Assembly: GCA_018223385.1 (NCBI GenBank)
Contig: JAGTTR010000007.1
Coordinates: 77,152 to 141,151, forward strand
DNA length: 64,000 nt
Source: Oscillospiraceae bacterium Marseille-Q3528
GTDB taxonomy: Bacteria > Bacillota > Clostridia > Lachnospirales > Lachnospiraceae
Direction of reading: 5' to 3'
A model generated the notes under the pieces. The model worked only from the letters and a program-made list of their open reading frames with translations. It did not search any database and was not told the DNA's origin. Positions 53,523 through 63,262 of the stretch are shown here, piece by piece; within the stretch, counting starts at the first letter, position 1, and the number at the start of each line of letters is the position of its first letter. Position numbers and translations under genes: made by a program.

Positions 53523-55058
53523 ATGAAATTAATTCGAGGGAAATATCTATTTGCAGACATAACCGATGAGAAAAACGGCATCCTGACAGACGGTGCGGTT
53601 CTGGTGGATGGGGAAAAGATCGCGGAGGTGGGAAGCTATAGCGACCTGAAACAGCGTTTCCCCCAGGCGGAAGAACTGGGCGGGGAGAAGGATCTGGTGA
53701 TGCCCGGCGTCATTGACGCCCACACCCATGGCCGGGGACTCTCCTATATCCAGAAAGGCATTCCCTTTGATTATCTGGAAAACTGCATTTTCTCCTGGAT
53801 GGGGGCGGTGGATCTTCCGGCAGATCTGAATGCCCAGCTTATGGCGGTGCGCCATATCCGAAACGGCAGCACCATGATGAATATGATCGACAATCTGCCT
53901 TTATTTGACGGGAAAGTGCTTGACCGGGCGAAAACTACTGTGGAAAACTATGGGAAAACCGGCATCCGCTGTGCCTATGCGCCGGGCATCAAGGACGTAA
54001 ATGCGCTGGCCAACGATGATGAAGCCTTTTATGAGACATTGCCGCCGCATTTGCAGAAAACGGTACATGATATGGTGTTTTTTGATAAAACAGCAGCTCA
54101 GGATTATTTTGTGGAAGCTTTTCGGGGCATGCGGAACAGTCTGCACAGCGACATGACCAATATCATTCTTGGACCCACCTGGGCCCACGGCTGTACGGAC
54201 GTTTTCTATGAGAAGCTGCGTCGCCTGTCTGAGGAATACGGCGGTCTGCCCATGCATATCCACACCCTCCAGACGCCTTACCAGCGGGAATATGGGGAGC
54301 GAAAATATGGAAAAAGCCTGCTGGCACATATGAAGGACTGCGGCATTGTGGACGAACATCTGGTGCTGGGACATGCGGTATACCTGAAAGAAAGTGATAT
54401 GGAGCTGCTGGGGGAGGCACATGCCTCTGTTACCCATCATCCAAGCTGTAATCTGCTGATGCGAAATGGGATTGCACCGGTATGGCATATGTTGAAGCAT
54501 GGGGTCAATGTGGCTCTGGGGATTGATGAAAAGCAGCTGGCGGATGATGAAGATGTGCTGGAAGAACTGCGGATGATCTATGCGCTTCATCGGGTACCGG
54601 ACTATGACATGGCCCATACTCCGGCGCTGACTCCATTTCAGGTTCTTGCCATGGGTACCACCAACGCCGCCCGCACGGTAGGGTTAGATGGAAAACTGGG
54701 CAAACTGCAGAAGGGCCAGCTGGCTGACCTGATCGTTGTGGACACCCATCACATGACGGAAGATCCCTGGGCAGCGCCGGATGCAGATATCCGAAGCCTC
54801 TTTATCCATCGTGCCCAAGGCCGTTTTGTGAAAGATGTGATCATCAACGGGGAGATCGTCATGCGTGACCGAAAGCTGACGAAAATTGACGTAGATGGTC
54901 TTTACGGAGAAGTCCGGGCATACATGGAGCATGCCTGGAGAAAAGATCCCACGCAGTATCAGCTGGATATGCGGGAAGTCCGGGAATATTACCACAAATG
55001 GGTGGAAGGAAAGGTACAGATCAGCGATGACGTGTTCTACCAGGTGAATGCGCGGTAG
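53523..55058 (+). CDS. Amidohydrolase of the TRZ/ATZ-like group
   Basis: A 511-residue metal-dependent hydrolase with the metal pair in D-A-H-T-H-G, further His in PMHIHTL, LVLGHAVYL, and the Asp in ALGIDEKQL. The C-terminus has the beta-sandwich end GKLQKGQLADLIVVD. The family deaminates or dechlorinates ring compounds such as guanine-like or S-adenosylhomocysteine-like substrates; the true substrate is unknown. GGAGA precedes the ATG. Confidence 0.87.
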   Translation: MKLIRGKYLFADITDEKNGILTDGAVLVDGEKIAEVGSYSDLKQRFPQAEELGGEKDLVMPGVIDAHTHGRGLSYIQKGIPFDYLENCIFSWMGAVDLPADLNAQLMAVRHIRNGSTMMNMIDNLPLFDGKVLDRAKTTVENYGKTGIRCAYAPGIKDVNALANDDEAFYETLPPHLQKTVHDMVFFDKTAAQDYFVEAFRGMRNSLHSDMTNIILGPTWAHGCTDVFYEKLRRLSEEYGGLPMHIHTLQTPYQREYGERKYGKSLLAHMKDCGIVDEHLVLGHAVYLKESDMELLGEAHASVTHHPSCNLLMRNGIAPVWHMLKHGVNVALGIDEKQLADDEDVLEELRMIYALHRVPDYDMAHTPALTPFQVLAMGTTNAARTVGLDGKLGKLQKGQLADLIVVDTHHMTEDPWAAPDADIRSLFIHRAQGRFVKDVIINGEIVMRDRKLTKIDVDGLYGEVRAYMEHAWRKDPTQYQLDMREVREYYHKWVEGKVQISDDVFYQVNAR

Positions 55059-55279
55059 AGCATGGAAGCAGCAATCAAAATGATAGAGATCCAGGCCAGT
55101 CGATTGACCATTGGCCGGGTCTCTGTTTTTACACATAGGAAAACAAGAAGTGTATACATGCCGATGAGCAGCAGGGTATACAGAAAATGCACTGTAAAAG
55201 ACAGGGTGGACGGAAATACGTAATAATATTGCAAAGCGATCATCAGAAGGATCATAAGAAAAAACTTGAGTTTATGCAT
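55037..55279 (-). CDS. Small membrane protein
   Basis: An 80-residue protein with three short hydrophobic segments (about 5-22, 27-48, 60-76). GGAGGT sits 6 bases before the ATG, a good sign of translation. It ends inside the last 22 bases of the converging amidohydrolase gene. No family recognised. Confidence 0.7.
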   Translation of the reverse strand: MHKLKFFLMILLMIALQYYYVFPSTLSFTVHFLYTLLLIGMYTLLVFLCVKTETRPMVNRLAWISIILIAASMLYRAFTW

Positions 55280-55334
55280 AAAATACCTCCATCAAAATAG
55301 AATCGATCTGTTTGAAAGGATGGTAAGGACAGGC

Positions 55335-55697
55335 TTAGTTTTTTGCAAGGTGTTTCCTTCTGTAAAAATAAACAAAGAAAGACTGGAAGAATCCCCAGAT
55401 CACAAAGGGTAAGGTGAGGCCATAGTTAATGCCTTTCTCCGGCTGCGTCAGGTACTGGATCAGTGGTACGATGGCGCCGATCAGCCAGGTCAGGAAAAAA
55501 GAGACCTTGTAAGAACGGAGGATGAAAACCGTGGCATCCGTTTCTTCCTGCCCTTTGCCTTTCATCATGCAGAACAGGGCGTGCAGCGGAACAACCGCCA
55601 TTGCGCATGCATCCGGGGAAGCCGGAAGCTTGCAGATGTGGATGATGGCGGCAGAAATGCCTCCGGTGATCAGGAGAAAAAGAAAATAAAGGGTCAT
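55335..55697 (-). CDS. Small membrane protein
   Basis: A 120-residue protein with three to four hydrophobic segments and a basic C-terminus. ATG 55697 follows AAGGAGG by 8 bases; the frame is open 25 codons further up but without a ribosome site. It lies upstream of the preceding minus-strand small membrane protein, perhaps in one transcript. No family recognised. Confidence 0.7.
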   Translation of the reverse strand: MTLYFLFLLITGGISAAIIHICKLPASPDACAMAVVPLHALFCMMKGKGQEETDATVFILRSYKVSFFLTWLIGAIVPLIQYLTQPEKGINYGLTLPFVIWGFFQSFFVYFYRRKHLAKN

Positions 55698-55930
55698 GGC
55701 AGGTGCCTCCTTTCCAGAAAGAAAATCGTTTTTGTCTGATTTTATTTTATATAAAATGCTGAAATTTGACAATGAAAAAAGGATAAGATGCTGATTTTAG
55801 AGGATATCCGGTTTTATTATCTGTAAAAGCTTTTCATAATTTAAAATTCGTTTTATAATATACAAAATATATGTATAGAAGAAATGAGGGATAGAAAATA
55901 GAACTGGGGTTTTCCATTTTTGAAAACAGC

Positions 55931-57205
55931 ATGATGATTTGGTTCCTGAATGCCATGTTTGAGAAGAAAAGACCGAAAAAATGGGTTTATACGGACATGG
56001 TGATCTGTGTGGGGATTCTATCTGCATTGAATATATGGGCGGTCAGTCTTTTCCAAAATGCAACTTTTCCCGGAGAAGCGGCGGCTATGCTGGTAATGTA
56101 TATTTATTTATGGAGAAATATGGAAGGTCCTATGCAGAAGAAAGCACTGTACAGCGTCATGGCTATGCTCATTGTGATGGGGGTTGCGGTTGCTTTTTCC
56201 GCAGTGTTGGGTATCGTGGCCGGGGATATCCGGGCATATTCTTCCTGGGAGATGAGCGGTATCCGTTTTCTGGGACTGGTATTGACAAAACTGCTTTGTC
56301 TGTTGATTTATGCCGCAATCATTTACAGACATAAGTCAGGCAGAGGTCTGTATCATCTGGAGAAAAGGGAATGGGGATTCCTGATTTTGTGCAACATTTT
56401 TCTGTATGGAGCTGTTTCTGTCCTAAATCTCTATGTATGGAAAAAACAGACGCGCGAGGGAAGGTTTCTGGTGTTACTGTGTGTGCTGCTGTTGCTGATC
56501 TTTGATCTGGGATTCATTCTTTTACTCCACTGGGTCAATGAAAAAAATCTGGAATTGTGGAAGTCGTCTGCACTGTCTGAGCGTTTTCAGCAAATGGAAG
56601 AAAACTCCGGACAGGAGAGTGCGCTGACCCTGCGGAAATTGAAGCATAATCTGCGAAACGAATATTTGTATATTTTACTGGCTTTAAGAGAACATCGGGA
56701 AAAGGAAATTATGGATGTGATCCATGAAAAATTGCAGGTCCTGGATACGATGGATACGGTGATTTCGCTGCAGTCCAATCCTATATTGGGAAGAGTGTTA
56801 TCCTATTATGTCAATCAGCTGAAAATGAGAAATGTGACATGTCAGGTGCGCGTGCAGGATCATTTTCAGGAACAGCATACCCATGACCTGTATCTGATTC
56901 TGATGTTGCTGCTGGACAATGTGGTGGAATATTATGAGGAAAATCCAGGAGGCCTGCGGCAGGCGGAAATTGAGATACAGGAATTTGCAGGAGTGGTATC
57001 TTGGAAAATAAAAAATACACGCATCCGTCCTGCAAAAGAAAGTAGTCCCGCCTTTCTGACCTGGAAAACAGACCGGGAAAATCATGGCATGGGCTTGGAG
57101 ATCGTAAAAGAAATTGCAAAACAGAGGAAGGGAACGGTACAGATAGAAAAAACAGAAGAAGCATTTTGTGTGAAGGGAGAGATCAATGAAAATACTGATT
57201 TGTGA
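55931..57205 (+). CDS. AgrC-like sensor histidine kinase (GHKL family)
   Basis: A 424-residue protein with six hydrophobic segments in the first 205 residues, a coiled linker, the H-box LRKLKHNLRNEY, the N-box LLLDNVVEY and the G-box HGMGLEIVKEI. Such kinases sense peptides or cell-envelope signals and pass phosphate to a LytTR regulator; the next gene is one and overlaps by 20 bases. In-frame codons continue up to an ATA at 55898 that has GAGGG nearby, so the true start may lie up to 11 codons earlier. Confidence 0.88.
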   Translation: MMIWFLNAMFEKKRPKKWVYTDMVICVGILSALNIWAVSLFQNATFPGEAAAMLVMYIYLWRNMEGPMQKKALYSVMAMLIVMGVAVAFSAVLGIVAGDIRAYSSWEMSGIRFLGLVLTKLLCLLIYAAIIYRHKSGRGLYHLEKREWGFLILCNIFLYGAVSVLNLYVWKKQTREGRFLVLLCVLLLLIFDLGFILLLHWVNEKNLELWKSSALSERFQQMEENSGQESALTLRKLKHNLRNEYLYILLALREHREKEIMDVIHEKLQVLDTMDTVISLQSNPILGRVLSYYVNQLKMRNVTCQVRVQDHFQEQHTHDLYLILMLLLDNVVEYYEENPGGLRQAEIEIQEFAGVVSWKIKNTRIRPAKESSPAFLTWKTDRENHGMGLEIVKEIAKQRKGTVQIEKTEEAFCVKGEINENTDL

Positions 57206-57938
57206 TGATGAGGCATCCTATGGAAAATGGCTGGGACAGCAGATTTCAGCATATGAAGATGCACACCGGGAACCCTGTGAGGTCGTTGTGTCCTGTGACT
57301 GCCGGAAATTATATGAAGAAATAGAAAAGTACCGGGGATTTGATGTGGCATTTTTTGATATTGAGATGCCAGGCGTCTGCCATTCTTCCTCTAAAGAGGA
57401 GCAGAGGGCACCAAGTACGTCCGGCGGTTTTATGTTGGCAGAGAAATGCAGATGGCTTTGCCCGGGGATGCGGATTGTGTTCGTATCTTCTCATGAGGAG
57501 CTGGTCTTTTCTTCATTTGCATATCGTCCTTTTTATTTTTTGCGAAAATCAAAAGAGGCAGAGGAGCTTCCGGAAATTCTGGACAGGATTTGCACGGACA
57601 TTCGGCAGCAAAAAGGTGCTTATCTGACTTTAAAAACAGAAAATGAGTATGTCAGGATTTATTTTCGTGAGATTTATTATATGGAAAGCGAGAGAAATCG
57701 GCTGCACATTCATACTGCCGCGCGGGAATATCTCTGCTATAAGAGCATGAAAGCATTGCAGGAGCAGCTTCCAGAGCGGGAATTTTTGAAATGTCATGGC
57801 AGTTTTCTTGTGAATGTCTACTGTATTAAAGAAGTGAGGGAAAAAGACCTTCTCCTGCTGAATGGAGAATCGATTCCTGTGAGCAGAATGTATCGGAAGG
57901 AATTGCTTGCAGGTATGCGCCGGGGAGCATTTATGTGA
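57186..57938 (+). CDS. AgrA-like response regulator (REC-LytTR)
   Basis: A 250-residue protein. The receiver has ICDDE at the N-terminus, the phospho-acceptor Asp in FFDIEMPG, and Lys in FLRKSK. Between FDIEMPG and the next helix there is a 16-residue polar insert, unusual for a receiver. The LytTR DNA-binding domain covers about 150-248 (YYMESERNRLHIHT, then KCHGSFLVNV). It should bind direct repeats upstream of its targets; none is obvious within the window. Confidence 0.9.
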   Translation: MKILICDDEASYGKWLGQQISAYEDAHREPCEVVVSCDCRKLYEEIEKYRGFDVAFFDIEMPGVCHSSSKEEQRAPSTSGGFMLAEKCRWLCPGMRIVFVSSHEELVFSSFAYRPFYFLRKSKEAEELPEILDRICTDIRQQKGAYLTLKTENEYVRIYFREIYYMESERNRLHIHTAAREYLCYKSMKALQEQLPEREFLKCHGSFLVNVYCIKEVREKDLLLLNGESIPVSRMYRKELLAGMRRGAFM

Positions 57939-57998
57939 GATTTTCTGGCGATAATATAGTATAATAGGAATAGATTAGTTAGCGAGGTGAAAATACGG

Positions 57999-58601
57999 AT
58001 GCTGGAAAATAAACTGGGACTGACAACTTCTGCGGATCTTGCCAGAGAGGAAGAGCGGATCAGTAAGAAAAAGGCAATAGAATTATTCGAACAGGGAATG
58101 TTGGATGCACTTCCGGCAGGAAGATTTTCTACCTTGCAGGCGATTCATCGATATTTATTTTCAGAGATTTATGATTTCGCAGGGAAGATTCGGACAGTCA
58201 ATCTTGCCAAAGGGAACTTTCGGTTTGCACCGCTGATGTATCTGGAGGCCGCACTGGTCAATATTGATCAGATGCCGCAGGCCAATTTTGATGAAATCGT
58301 AGAGAAATACGTGGAAATGAACATTGCCCATCCTTTTCGGGAAGGGAATGGACGCAGTATGCGGATCTGGCTGGATCATTTATTCAAAGCAGAGATTGGC
58401 CGAGTGGTTGACTGGAGCCGGGTGGATAAGGAAGACTATCTGCTGGCAATGGAACGCAGCCCCATCCGAGATATCGAAATCAAATACCTGCTGAAGAATG
58501 CCCTGACAGATGAAATCCACAGCCGGGAGATGTATAGGAAAGGCATTGACCACAGCTATTATTATGAAGGATATACGACGTTCAAAGCAGAAGAACTTTA
58601 A
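57999..58601 (+). CDS. Fic-domain protein
   Basis: A 200-residue Fic protein with the full active-site motif H111-P-F-R-E-G-N-G-R. Fic enzymes move AMP or similar groups onto Ser, Thr or Tyr of target proteins. The N-terminal 30 residues resemble those of stand-alone Fic/YfmI-type proteins. I see no adjacent antitoxin gene and no clear inhibitory motif (S/T-x-x-x-E-G/N) close to the N-terminus. ATG 57999 has GAGGTG 9 bases upstream; GTG 57987 is an alternative. Confidence 0.88.
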   Translation: MLENKLGLTTSADLAREEERISKKKAIELFEQGMLDALPAGRFSTLQAIHRYLFSEIYDFAGKIRTVNLAKGNFRFAPLMYLEAALVNIDQMPQANFDEIVEKYVEMNIAHPFREGNGRSMRIWLDHLFKAEIGRVVDWSRVDKEDYLLAMERSPIRDIEIKYLLKNALTDEIHSREMYRKGIDHSYYYEGYTTFKAEEL

Positions 58602-58618
58602 AAACAGTTGTATTTTAT

Positions 58619-59047
58619 TTATTTAAAATTCTTCTTCGCCTGAAAGATCACCGCAATCCCGGCCACGCAATTCCAGATCAGAACAAGAAAGATGACAAAA
58701 GTGGTGTCCCGATGCAGTCCCAGATAGAACAGGAACACGAAGATGATGGGGAGCATCTGTCCCAGCTGGAAAATAAGCTGCGGCACATTGACAGAACCAT
58801 CCTCCCGTACAAGGGGGACAGAATCCGGAACAATGGTCTTCTGCTCGGCCAGGCGGTTGACGCGAACCAACCGGTAATCGGTGCGCACAAAATAATCCGG
58901 GTGCTGTCCGGCAAAGAGCAGCTGTAATCCGGGGATCGCCAGCAGAAAGGCGCATTCCACATACACCGGAATGGAAAACAACCGGCAGACAATCATCAGA
59001 ATCAGAAATGAAACAATCTGTAAAATAGAAAACGCACGCAGCGGCAT
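58619..59047 (-). CDS. Membrane protein of unknown family
   Basis: A 142-residue protein with two hydrophobic segments near the N-terminus (about 8-45) and two near the C-terminus (about 92-135), separated by a soluble region of about 45 residues. AAGGAGG lies before the ATG. It stands alone between the Fic and rubrerythrin genes. Confidence 0.7.
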   Translation of the reverse strand: MPLRAFSILQIVSFLILMIVCRLFSIPVYVECAFLLAIPGLQLLFAGQHPDYFVRTDYRLVRVNRLAEQKTIVPDSVPLVREDGSVNVPQLIFQLGQMLPIIFVFLFYLGLHRDTTFVIFLVLIWNCVAGIAVIFQAKKNFK

Positions 59048-59117
59048 GAGAAATCCCCTCCTTTTGAGTTGATTATCGCATGCCGCTGATTTTTTTGCAA
59101 TATAAATGAAAAACCAG

Positions 59118-59146
59118 TTGACATTCTCTTTTAGATACTATATTAT
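59118..59146 (+). promoter_or_regulatory. Promoter of the rubrerythrin gene
   Basis: TTGACA, 17 bases, TATTAT, followed by more AT-rich sequence. The start is about 80 bases downstream. Confidence 0.65.
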
Positions 59147-59226
59147 AATAACAGGAACTATTACTGATAATAATTTAAGATAAACTGCAAAGAATATAGG
59201 AAACGAGAGAAAGGATGGAATGACTT

Positions 59227-59766
59227 ATGGCAAACAAATATGCAGGAACACAGACAGAGAAGAATTTAAGAGCAGCTTTTTCAGGAGAATCTGAGGCAAG
59301 AAACAAATATACATTCTTTGCTTCCGTAGCGAAGAAAGAGGGATATGAGCAGATTTCCGCCCTGTTCCAGAAGACCGCAGACAACGAGAAGGAGCATGCG
59401 AAGATGTGGTTCAAGGAGCTGCAGGGCATCGGGGATACCGCACAGAATCTGCTTCACGCCGCAGAGGGTGAGAACTATGAGTGGACAGATATGTATGATG
59501 ATTTTGCCAGGACCGCAGAGGCAGAAGGTTTCCCGGAGCTGGCGAATAAGTTCCGCATGGTAGGCGAGATCGAGAAGCATCACGAGGAGCGGTATCGCGC
59601 ACTGCTGCACAATGTGGAGATGAAGGAAGTATTTGCCAAGAGCGAAGTGAAGGTATGGGAGTGCCGCAACTGCGGACATATCGTGGTTGGCACAGCTGCA
59701 CCGGAGGTTTGCCCGGTATGTGCGCATCCCCAGAGCTACTTTGAGGTACATGCAGAGAACTATTAA
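59227..59766 (+). CDS. Rubrerythrin
   Basis: A 179-residue protein with the four-helix diiron domain (Glu in SGESEARN, E-x-x-H in DNEKEHAK, and again in EIEKHHEER) and a C-terminal rubredoxin-like domain (CRNC, then CPVC). It reduces hydrogen peroxide in anaerobes. GC-rich, strongly biased codons and a good promoter suggest high expression. Confidence 0.95.
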   Translation: MANKYAGTQTEKNLRAAFSGESEARNKYTFFASVAKKEGYEQISALFQKTADNEKEHAKMWFKELQGIGDTAQNLLHAAEGENYEWTDMYDDFARTAEAEGFPELANKFRMVGEIEKHHEERYRALLHNVEMKEVFAKSEVKVWECRNCGHIVVGTAAPEVCPVCAHPQSYFEVHAENY

Positions 59767-59774
59767 GGTAATGC

Positions 59775-59791
59775 GCGCAGGGAAAAACAAG
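59775..59791. repeat. 17-base repeat, copy 2
   Basis: Identical to 53290-53306, again directly after a gene. Confidence 0.7.
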
Positions 59792-59808
59792 TGTATTTAT
59801 AAAAAATG

Positions 59809-59849
59809 AAACAGCGGTAAGAACCGGAATGGGTATCTTGCCGCTGTTT
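59809..59849. terminator. Bidirectional terminator
   Basis: AAACAGCGGTAAGA and TCTTGCCGCTGTTT form a 14-position stem (one G-U) with T-rich tails on both strands, between two converging genes. Confidence 0.85.
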
Positions 59850-59863
59850 TTCTATGCAATGGT

Positions 59864-61525
59864 TTAAGCTTCTTCGTCGTTTTCCTCCGGCTCCACATCG
59901 TCGGTATTTTCCACGGTGTAGGTCGTTCTCTTTCTTGCCATCTCGTCGCTTTCCAGATACTCGTCGTATGTGGTGATCTTGTCGATGATGCGGCCGTTGG
60001 GCAGGATCTCGATGATCCGGTTTGCGGTGGTCTGGACGATCTGGTGGTCACGGGAGGAGAACAGCAGCACGCCCGGGAACTTGATGAGGCCGTTGTTCAA
60101 GGCAGTGATGGACTCCATGTCCAGATGGTCGGTGGGCTCGTCGAGGAGCAGGCAGTTGGCACCGGAGATCATGAGTTTGCTGAGCATACAGCGCACTTTC
60201 TCGCCACCGGAGAGTACCTTTACCTTCTTCACGCCGTCTTCTCCGGCGAAAAGCATACGGCCCAGGAAGCCGCGGACATAGGTGGCATCCTTGATCTCGG
60301 AGTACTGGGTCAGCCAGTCAACGATGGTATCGTCGTTGTTGAACTCGTGGGAGTTATCCTTGGGGAAATAGCACTGGCTGGTGGTCACGCCCCATTTGTA
60401 TGTGCCCTCATCCGGCTCCAGCTCTCCGGCCAGAATGCGGAACAGCGTTGTCTTGGCAAACTCGTTGCTGCCGACGAAAGCAATCTTGTCGTCGTGGCCC
60501 ATGATAAAGGAAATGTTATCCAGCACTTTCACGCCGTCAATGGTCTTACTTAAGTTCTCGACAGTCAGCACTTCGTTGCCGATCTCGCGGTTGGGACGGA
60601 AATCAATGTAAGGATATTTCCGGCTGGAAGGTTTGATCTCATCCAGCTGGATTTTCTCCAGGGCTTTTTTACGGGAGGTTGCCTGTTTGGACTTGGAAGC
60701 ATTGGCGCTGAACCGGGAGATGAACTCCTGCAGCTCCTTGATCTTCTCTTCCTTCTTCTTGTTGGCTTCCTTCATCTGCTTGATCATCAGCTGGCTGGAC
60801 TCGTACCAGAAGTCGTAGTTGCCGGCGTAAAGCTGGATCTTGGCATAGTCGATATCGGCGATCTGGGTACAAACCTTGTTCAAGAAGTAACGGTCGTGGG
60901 AAACGACAATGACCGTGTTCTCAAAGTTGATGAGGAACTCTTCCAGCCAGGCGATGGCGTCCAGATCCAGGTGGTTGGTAGGCTCATCCAGCAGAAGGAT
61001 GTCCGGGTTGCCGAACAGCGCCTGGGCCAGCAGTACCTTCACTTTCAGGTTGCCGGGCATATCGGCCATCTGATTGTAATGAAGCTCGGTGTCCACACCG
61101 AGGCCGTTTAACAGGGTGGCAGCGTCAGACTCTGCTTCCCAGCCGTTCATGTCGGCGAATTCGCCCTCCAGCTCACTGGCACGGATGCCGTCCTCGTCGC
61201 TGAAATCCTCCTTCATGTAGATGGCTTCTTTTTCTTTCATGATCTCATACAGACGGGCATTTCCCATGATAACGGTATCCATAACGGAATACTGGTCATA
61301 TTTGAAATGGTCCTGCTGTAAAAAGGAAAGCCGCTGACCGGGCGTGATGATGACTTCGCCGCTTGTGGGCTCCAGCTGACCGGACAGGATCCGTAAAAAT
61401 GTGGATTTTCCGGCACCGTTTGCACCGATGAGGCCATAGCAGTTGCCTTCCGTGAACTTGATATTAACATCTTCAAAAAGCGCTTTTTTGCCTACGCGCA
61501 GGGTAACGTTGCTTGTACTTATCAT
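59864..61525 (-). CDS. ABC-F family ATPase, YbiT/YkpA-like
   Basis: A 553-residue soluble ABC-F protein. The first ATPase domain has Walker A GANGAGKST and LLLDEPTNHLD, but its signature region reads NLKVKVLLAQ where LSGG is expected. The second has the unusual GSNEFAKTT at Walker A, LSGGEK, and SSRDH where SHD is usual. I recall such changes being typical of the YbiT/YkpA branch, so they are probably not damage. ABC-F proteins act on ribosomes. It ends in an acidic tail. Confidence 0.87.
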   Translation of the reverse strand: MISTSNVTLRVGKKALFEDVNIKFTEGNCYGLIGANGAGKSTFLRILSGQLEPTSGEVIITPGQRLSFLQQDHFKYDQYSVMDTVIMGNARLYEIMKEKEAIYMKEDFSDEDGIRASELEGEFADMNGWEAESDAATLLNGLGVDTELHYNQMADMPGNLKVKVLLAQALFGNPDILLLDEPTNHLDLDAIAWLEEFLINFENTVIVVSHDRYFLNKVCTQIADIDYAKIQLYAGNYDFWYESSQLMIKQMKEANKKKEEKIKELQEFISRFSANASKSKQATSRKKALEKIQLDEIKPSSRKYPYIDFRPNREIGNEVLTVENLSKTIDGVKVLDNISFIMGHDDKIAFVGSNEFAKTTLFRILAGELEPDEGTYKWGVTTSQCYFPKDNSHEFNNDDTIVDWLTQYSEIKDATYVRGFLGRMLFAGEDGVKKVKVLSGGEKVRCMLSKLMISGANCLLLDEPTDHLDMESITALNNGLIKFPGVLLFSSRDHQIVQTTANRIIEILPNGRIIDKITTYDEYLESDEMARKRTTYTVENTDDVEPEENDEEA

Positions 61526-61709
61526 ATTTGCAGCCTTTCTTCTTATTTTAAATAATATATGGTCAAAAACATATCATTTCTATTGTATCGTAATCGTTAG
61601 ATTTTGCAAGTGCTTTTTTTATTACAGTTTACTCGCATGTGTTTTCAAAAAAACGGGAATATGGTATGATAGGCAAAGAAGTATGACAGACTTTGAAGGA
61701 GGACAGCGT

Positions 61710-62387
61710 ATGAACCTTTTTGACATTGTGGGGCCGGTGATGGTGGGGCCGTCCAGCTCCCACACGGCCGGGGCGGTGCGTATCGGATATATTTCCAGAA
61801 GACTGCTGGGGGAGCCGGTGAAGAAAGCACAGATCCTGCTGTATGGGTCTTTTCTGGCAACGGGGAAGGGCCATGGCACGGACCGGGCCATCATTGCCGG
61901 GCTTCTGGGCATGAAGCCGGACGATATGCGCATCCCGGACAGCATGGAGCTGGCCGAAAAGGCGGGCATGGAGGTTTCCTTCGGGGAGGCCAAGTGTAAG
62001 GACGCCCATCCCAATACGGCGCAGCTCATCCTCACCGGCACCGACGGCAATACGCTGGAGATAGAGGCTGCTTCTCTGGGCGGCGGCCGGATCCAGGTCT
62101 GTAAGATCGACGGCATCGAGACGAATTTCTGCGGCGATTATCCGACGCTCATCGTGCACAATCTGGATCAGCCGGGGCATGTGACAGAGGTGACGTCCAT
62201 GCTGGCCCACAAGGCGGTGAACATCGCCACCATGCAGCTGTACCGGGACGCCCGGGGCGGCAACGCGGTGATGGTGCTGGAATGTGACCAGGAGATTCCG
62301 GAGGAATCCGTGCGGTGGCTGCGGCATCTGGAAGGGATCATGAAGGTGACCTATCTGAGTCTGGAGGAAGAGAAAGATGAGTTTTGA
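61710..62387 (+). CDS. sdaAB: L-serine dehydratase, iron-sulfur type, beta subunit
   Basis: A 225-residue protein starting MNLFDIVGPVMVGPSSSHTAG, as in SdaAB, with a C-terminal ACT-like domain (about 150-220). With the alpha subunit it converts serine to pyruvate and ammonia. ATG 61710 follows AAGGAGG; the frame is open much further up but has no site. The stop overlaps the next start by 11 bases. Confidence 0.94.
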   Translation: MNLFDIVGPVMVGPSSSHTAGAVRIGYISRRLLGEPVKKAQILLYGSFLATGKGHGTDRAIIAGLLGMKPDDMRIPDSMELAEKAGMEVSFGEAKCKDAHPNTAQLILTGTDGNTLEIEAASLGGGRIQVCKIDGIETNFCGDYPTLIVHNLDQPGHVTEVTSMLAHKAVNIATMQLYRDARGGNAVMVLECDQEIPEESVRWLRHLEGIMKVTYLSLEEEKDEF

Positions 62388-63249
62388 TGCACTGGAACAG
62401 ATCGTAAAACAGGCAGGCGCAGACGGCCATGGATTCTTCCGGGCAATTCTGGAGGAGGATATGGAGGAACGGCAGGTGTCCAGGGAGGAATCCTTTGGAA
62501 AAATGCAGCAGATGTATGCGGCCATGCGTGCCTCGGATGCCGCATATGACCGGAAGCGGAAATCGGCCAGCGGATTTGTGGGAACGGACGGGGACAAGCT
62601 GGAGCAGCTTGTGGACCGGGGCCAGGGGATCTGCGGCAGCTTTATGGATCAGGTCATGACACGGGCGCTGAAAATGGGTGAAAACAACGCCTGTATGGGC
62701 CGAATCGTGGCGGCGCCCACAGCCGGTTCCTGCGGCGTGCTTCCGGCGGTGCTGCTGACCTGGCAGGATCTTTACGAAGAAAAACAAGAACGGATGGTGG
62801 AAGCACTTTATGTGGCAGCCGGAATCGGGGAGGTCATTGCTTCCCGGGCGTCCATTTCCGGTGCGGAGGGCGGCTGTCAGGCAGAGATCGGTTCCGCATC
62901 TGCCATGGCGGCAGGGGCACTGACCTATTTGCGGGGCGGTGATCCCGGAGCTATTACCCATGCAGCGGCCATGGCGCTGAAAAATCTGCTGGGACTGGCC
63001 TGTGACCCGGTGGCGGGACTGGTGGAGGTGCCCTGTGTGAAGCGAAACGTCATCGGCGCAGTGGGGGCGGCGGCAGCCTCGGAGATGGCCATGGCGGGGA
63101 TACGCAGTGTGATTCCGCCGGATGAGGTCATTGATGCCATGCAGGCCATCGGCCGACGGATGGATGTTTCCATCCGAGAGACCGGAGAGGGCGGTCTGGC
63201 GGTAACCCCCACGGGCATACGTCTGACAGAAAAACTGCGGGAATTGTAG
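62377..63249 (+). CDS. sdaAA: L-serine dehydratase, iron-sulfur type, alpha subunit
   Basis: A 290-residue protein with the Cys residues of the [4Fe-4S] cluster (NACMGRIVAAPTAGSCG, then CDPVAGLVEVPC). The cluster binds and activates serine. Overlap with the beta subunit gene ensures balanced translation. Confidence 0.94.
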   Translation: MSFDALEQIVKQAGADGHGFFRAILEEDMEERQVSREESFGKMQQMYAAMRASDAAYDRKRKSASGFVGTDGDKLEQLVDRGQGICGSFMDQVMTRALKMGENNACMGRIVAAPTAGSCGVLPAVLLTWQDLYEEKQERMVEALYVAAGIGEVIASRASISGAEGGCQAEIGSASAMAAGALTYLRGGDPGAITHAAAMALKNLLGLACDPVAGLVEVPCVKRNVIGAVGAAAASEMAMAGIRSVIPPDEVIDAMQAIGRRMDVSIRETGEGGLAVTPTGIRLTEKLREL

Positions 63250-63262
63250 GAGGATACTTTCG

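Noticed and set aside
59864..61525. Damaged ABC-F gene, because Walker A of the second domain and the first signature are altered
   Set aside because: The altered motifs match what I recall of the YbiT/YkpA branch and the frame is intact.
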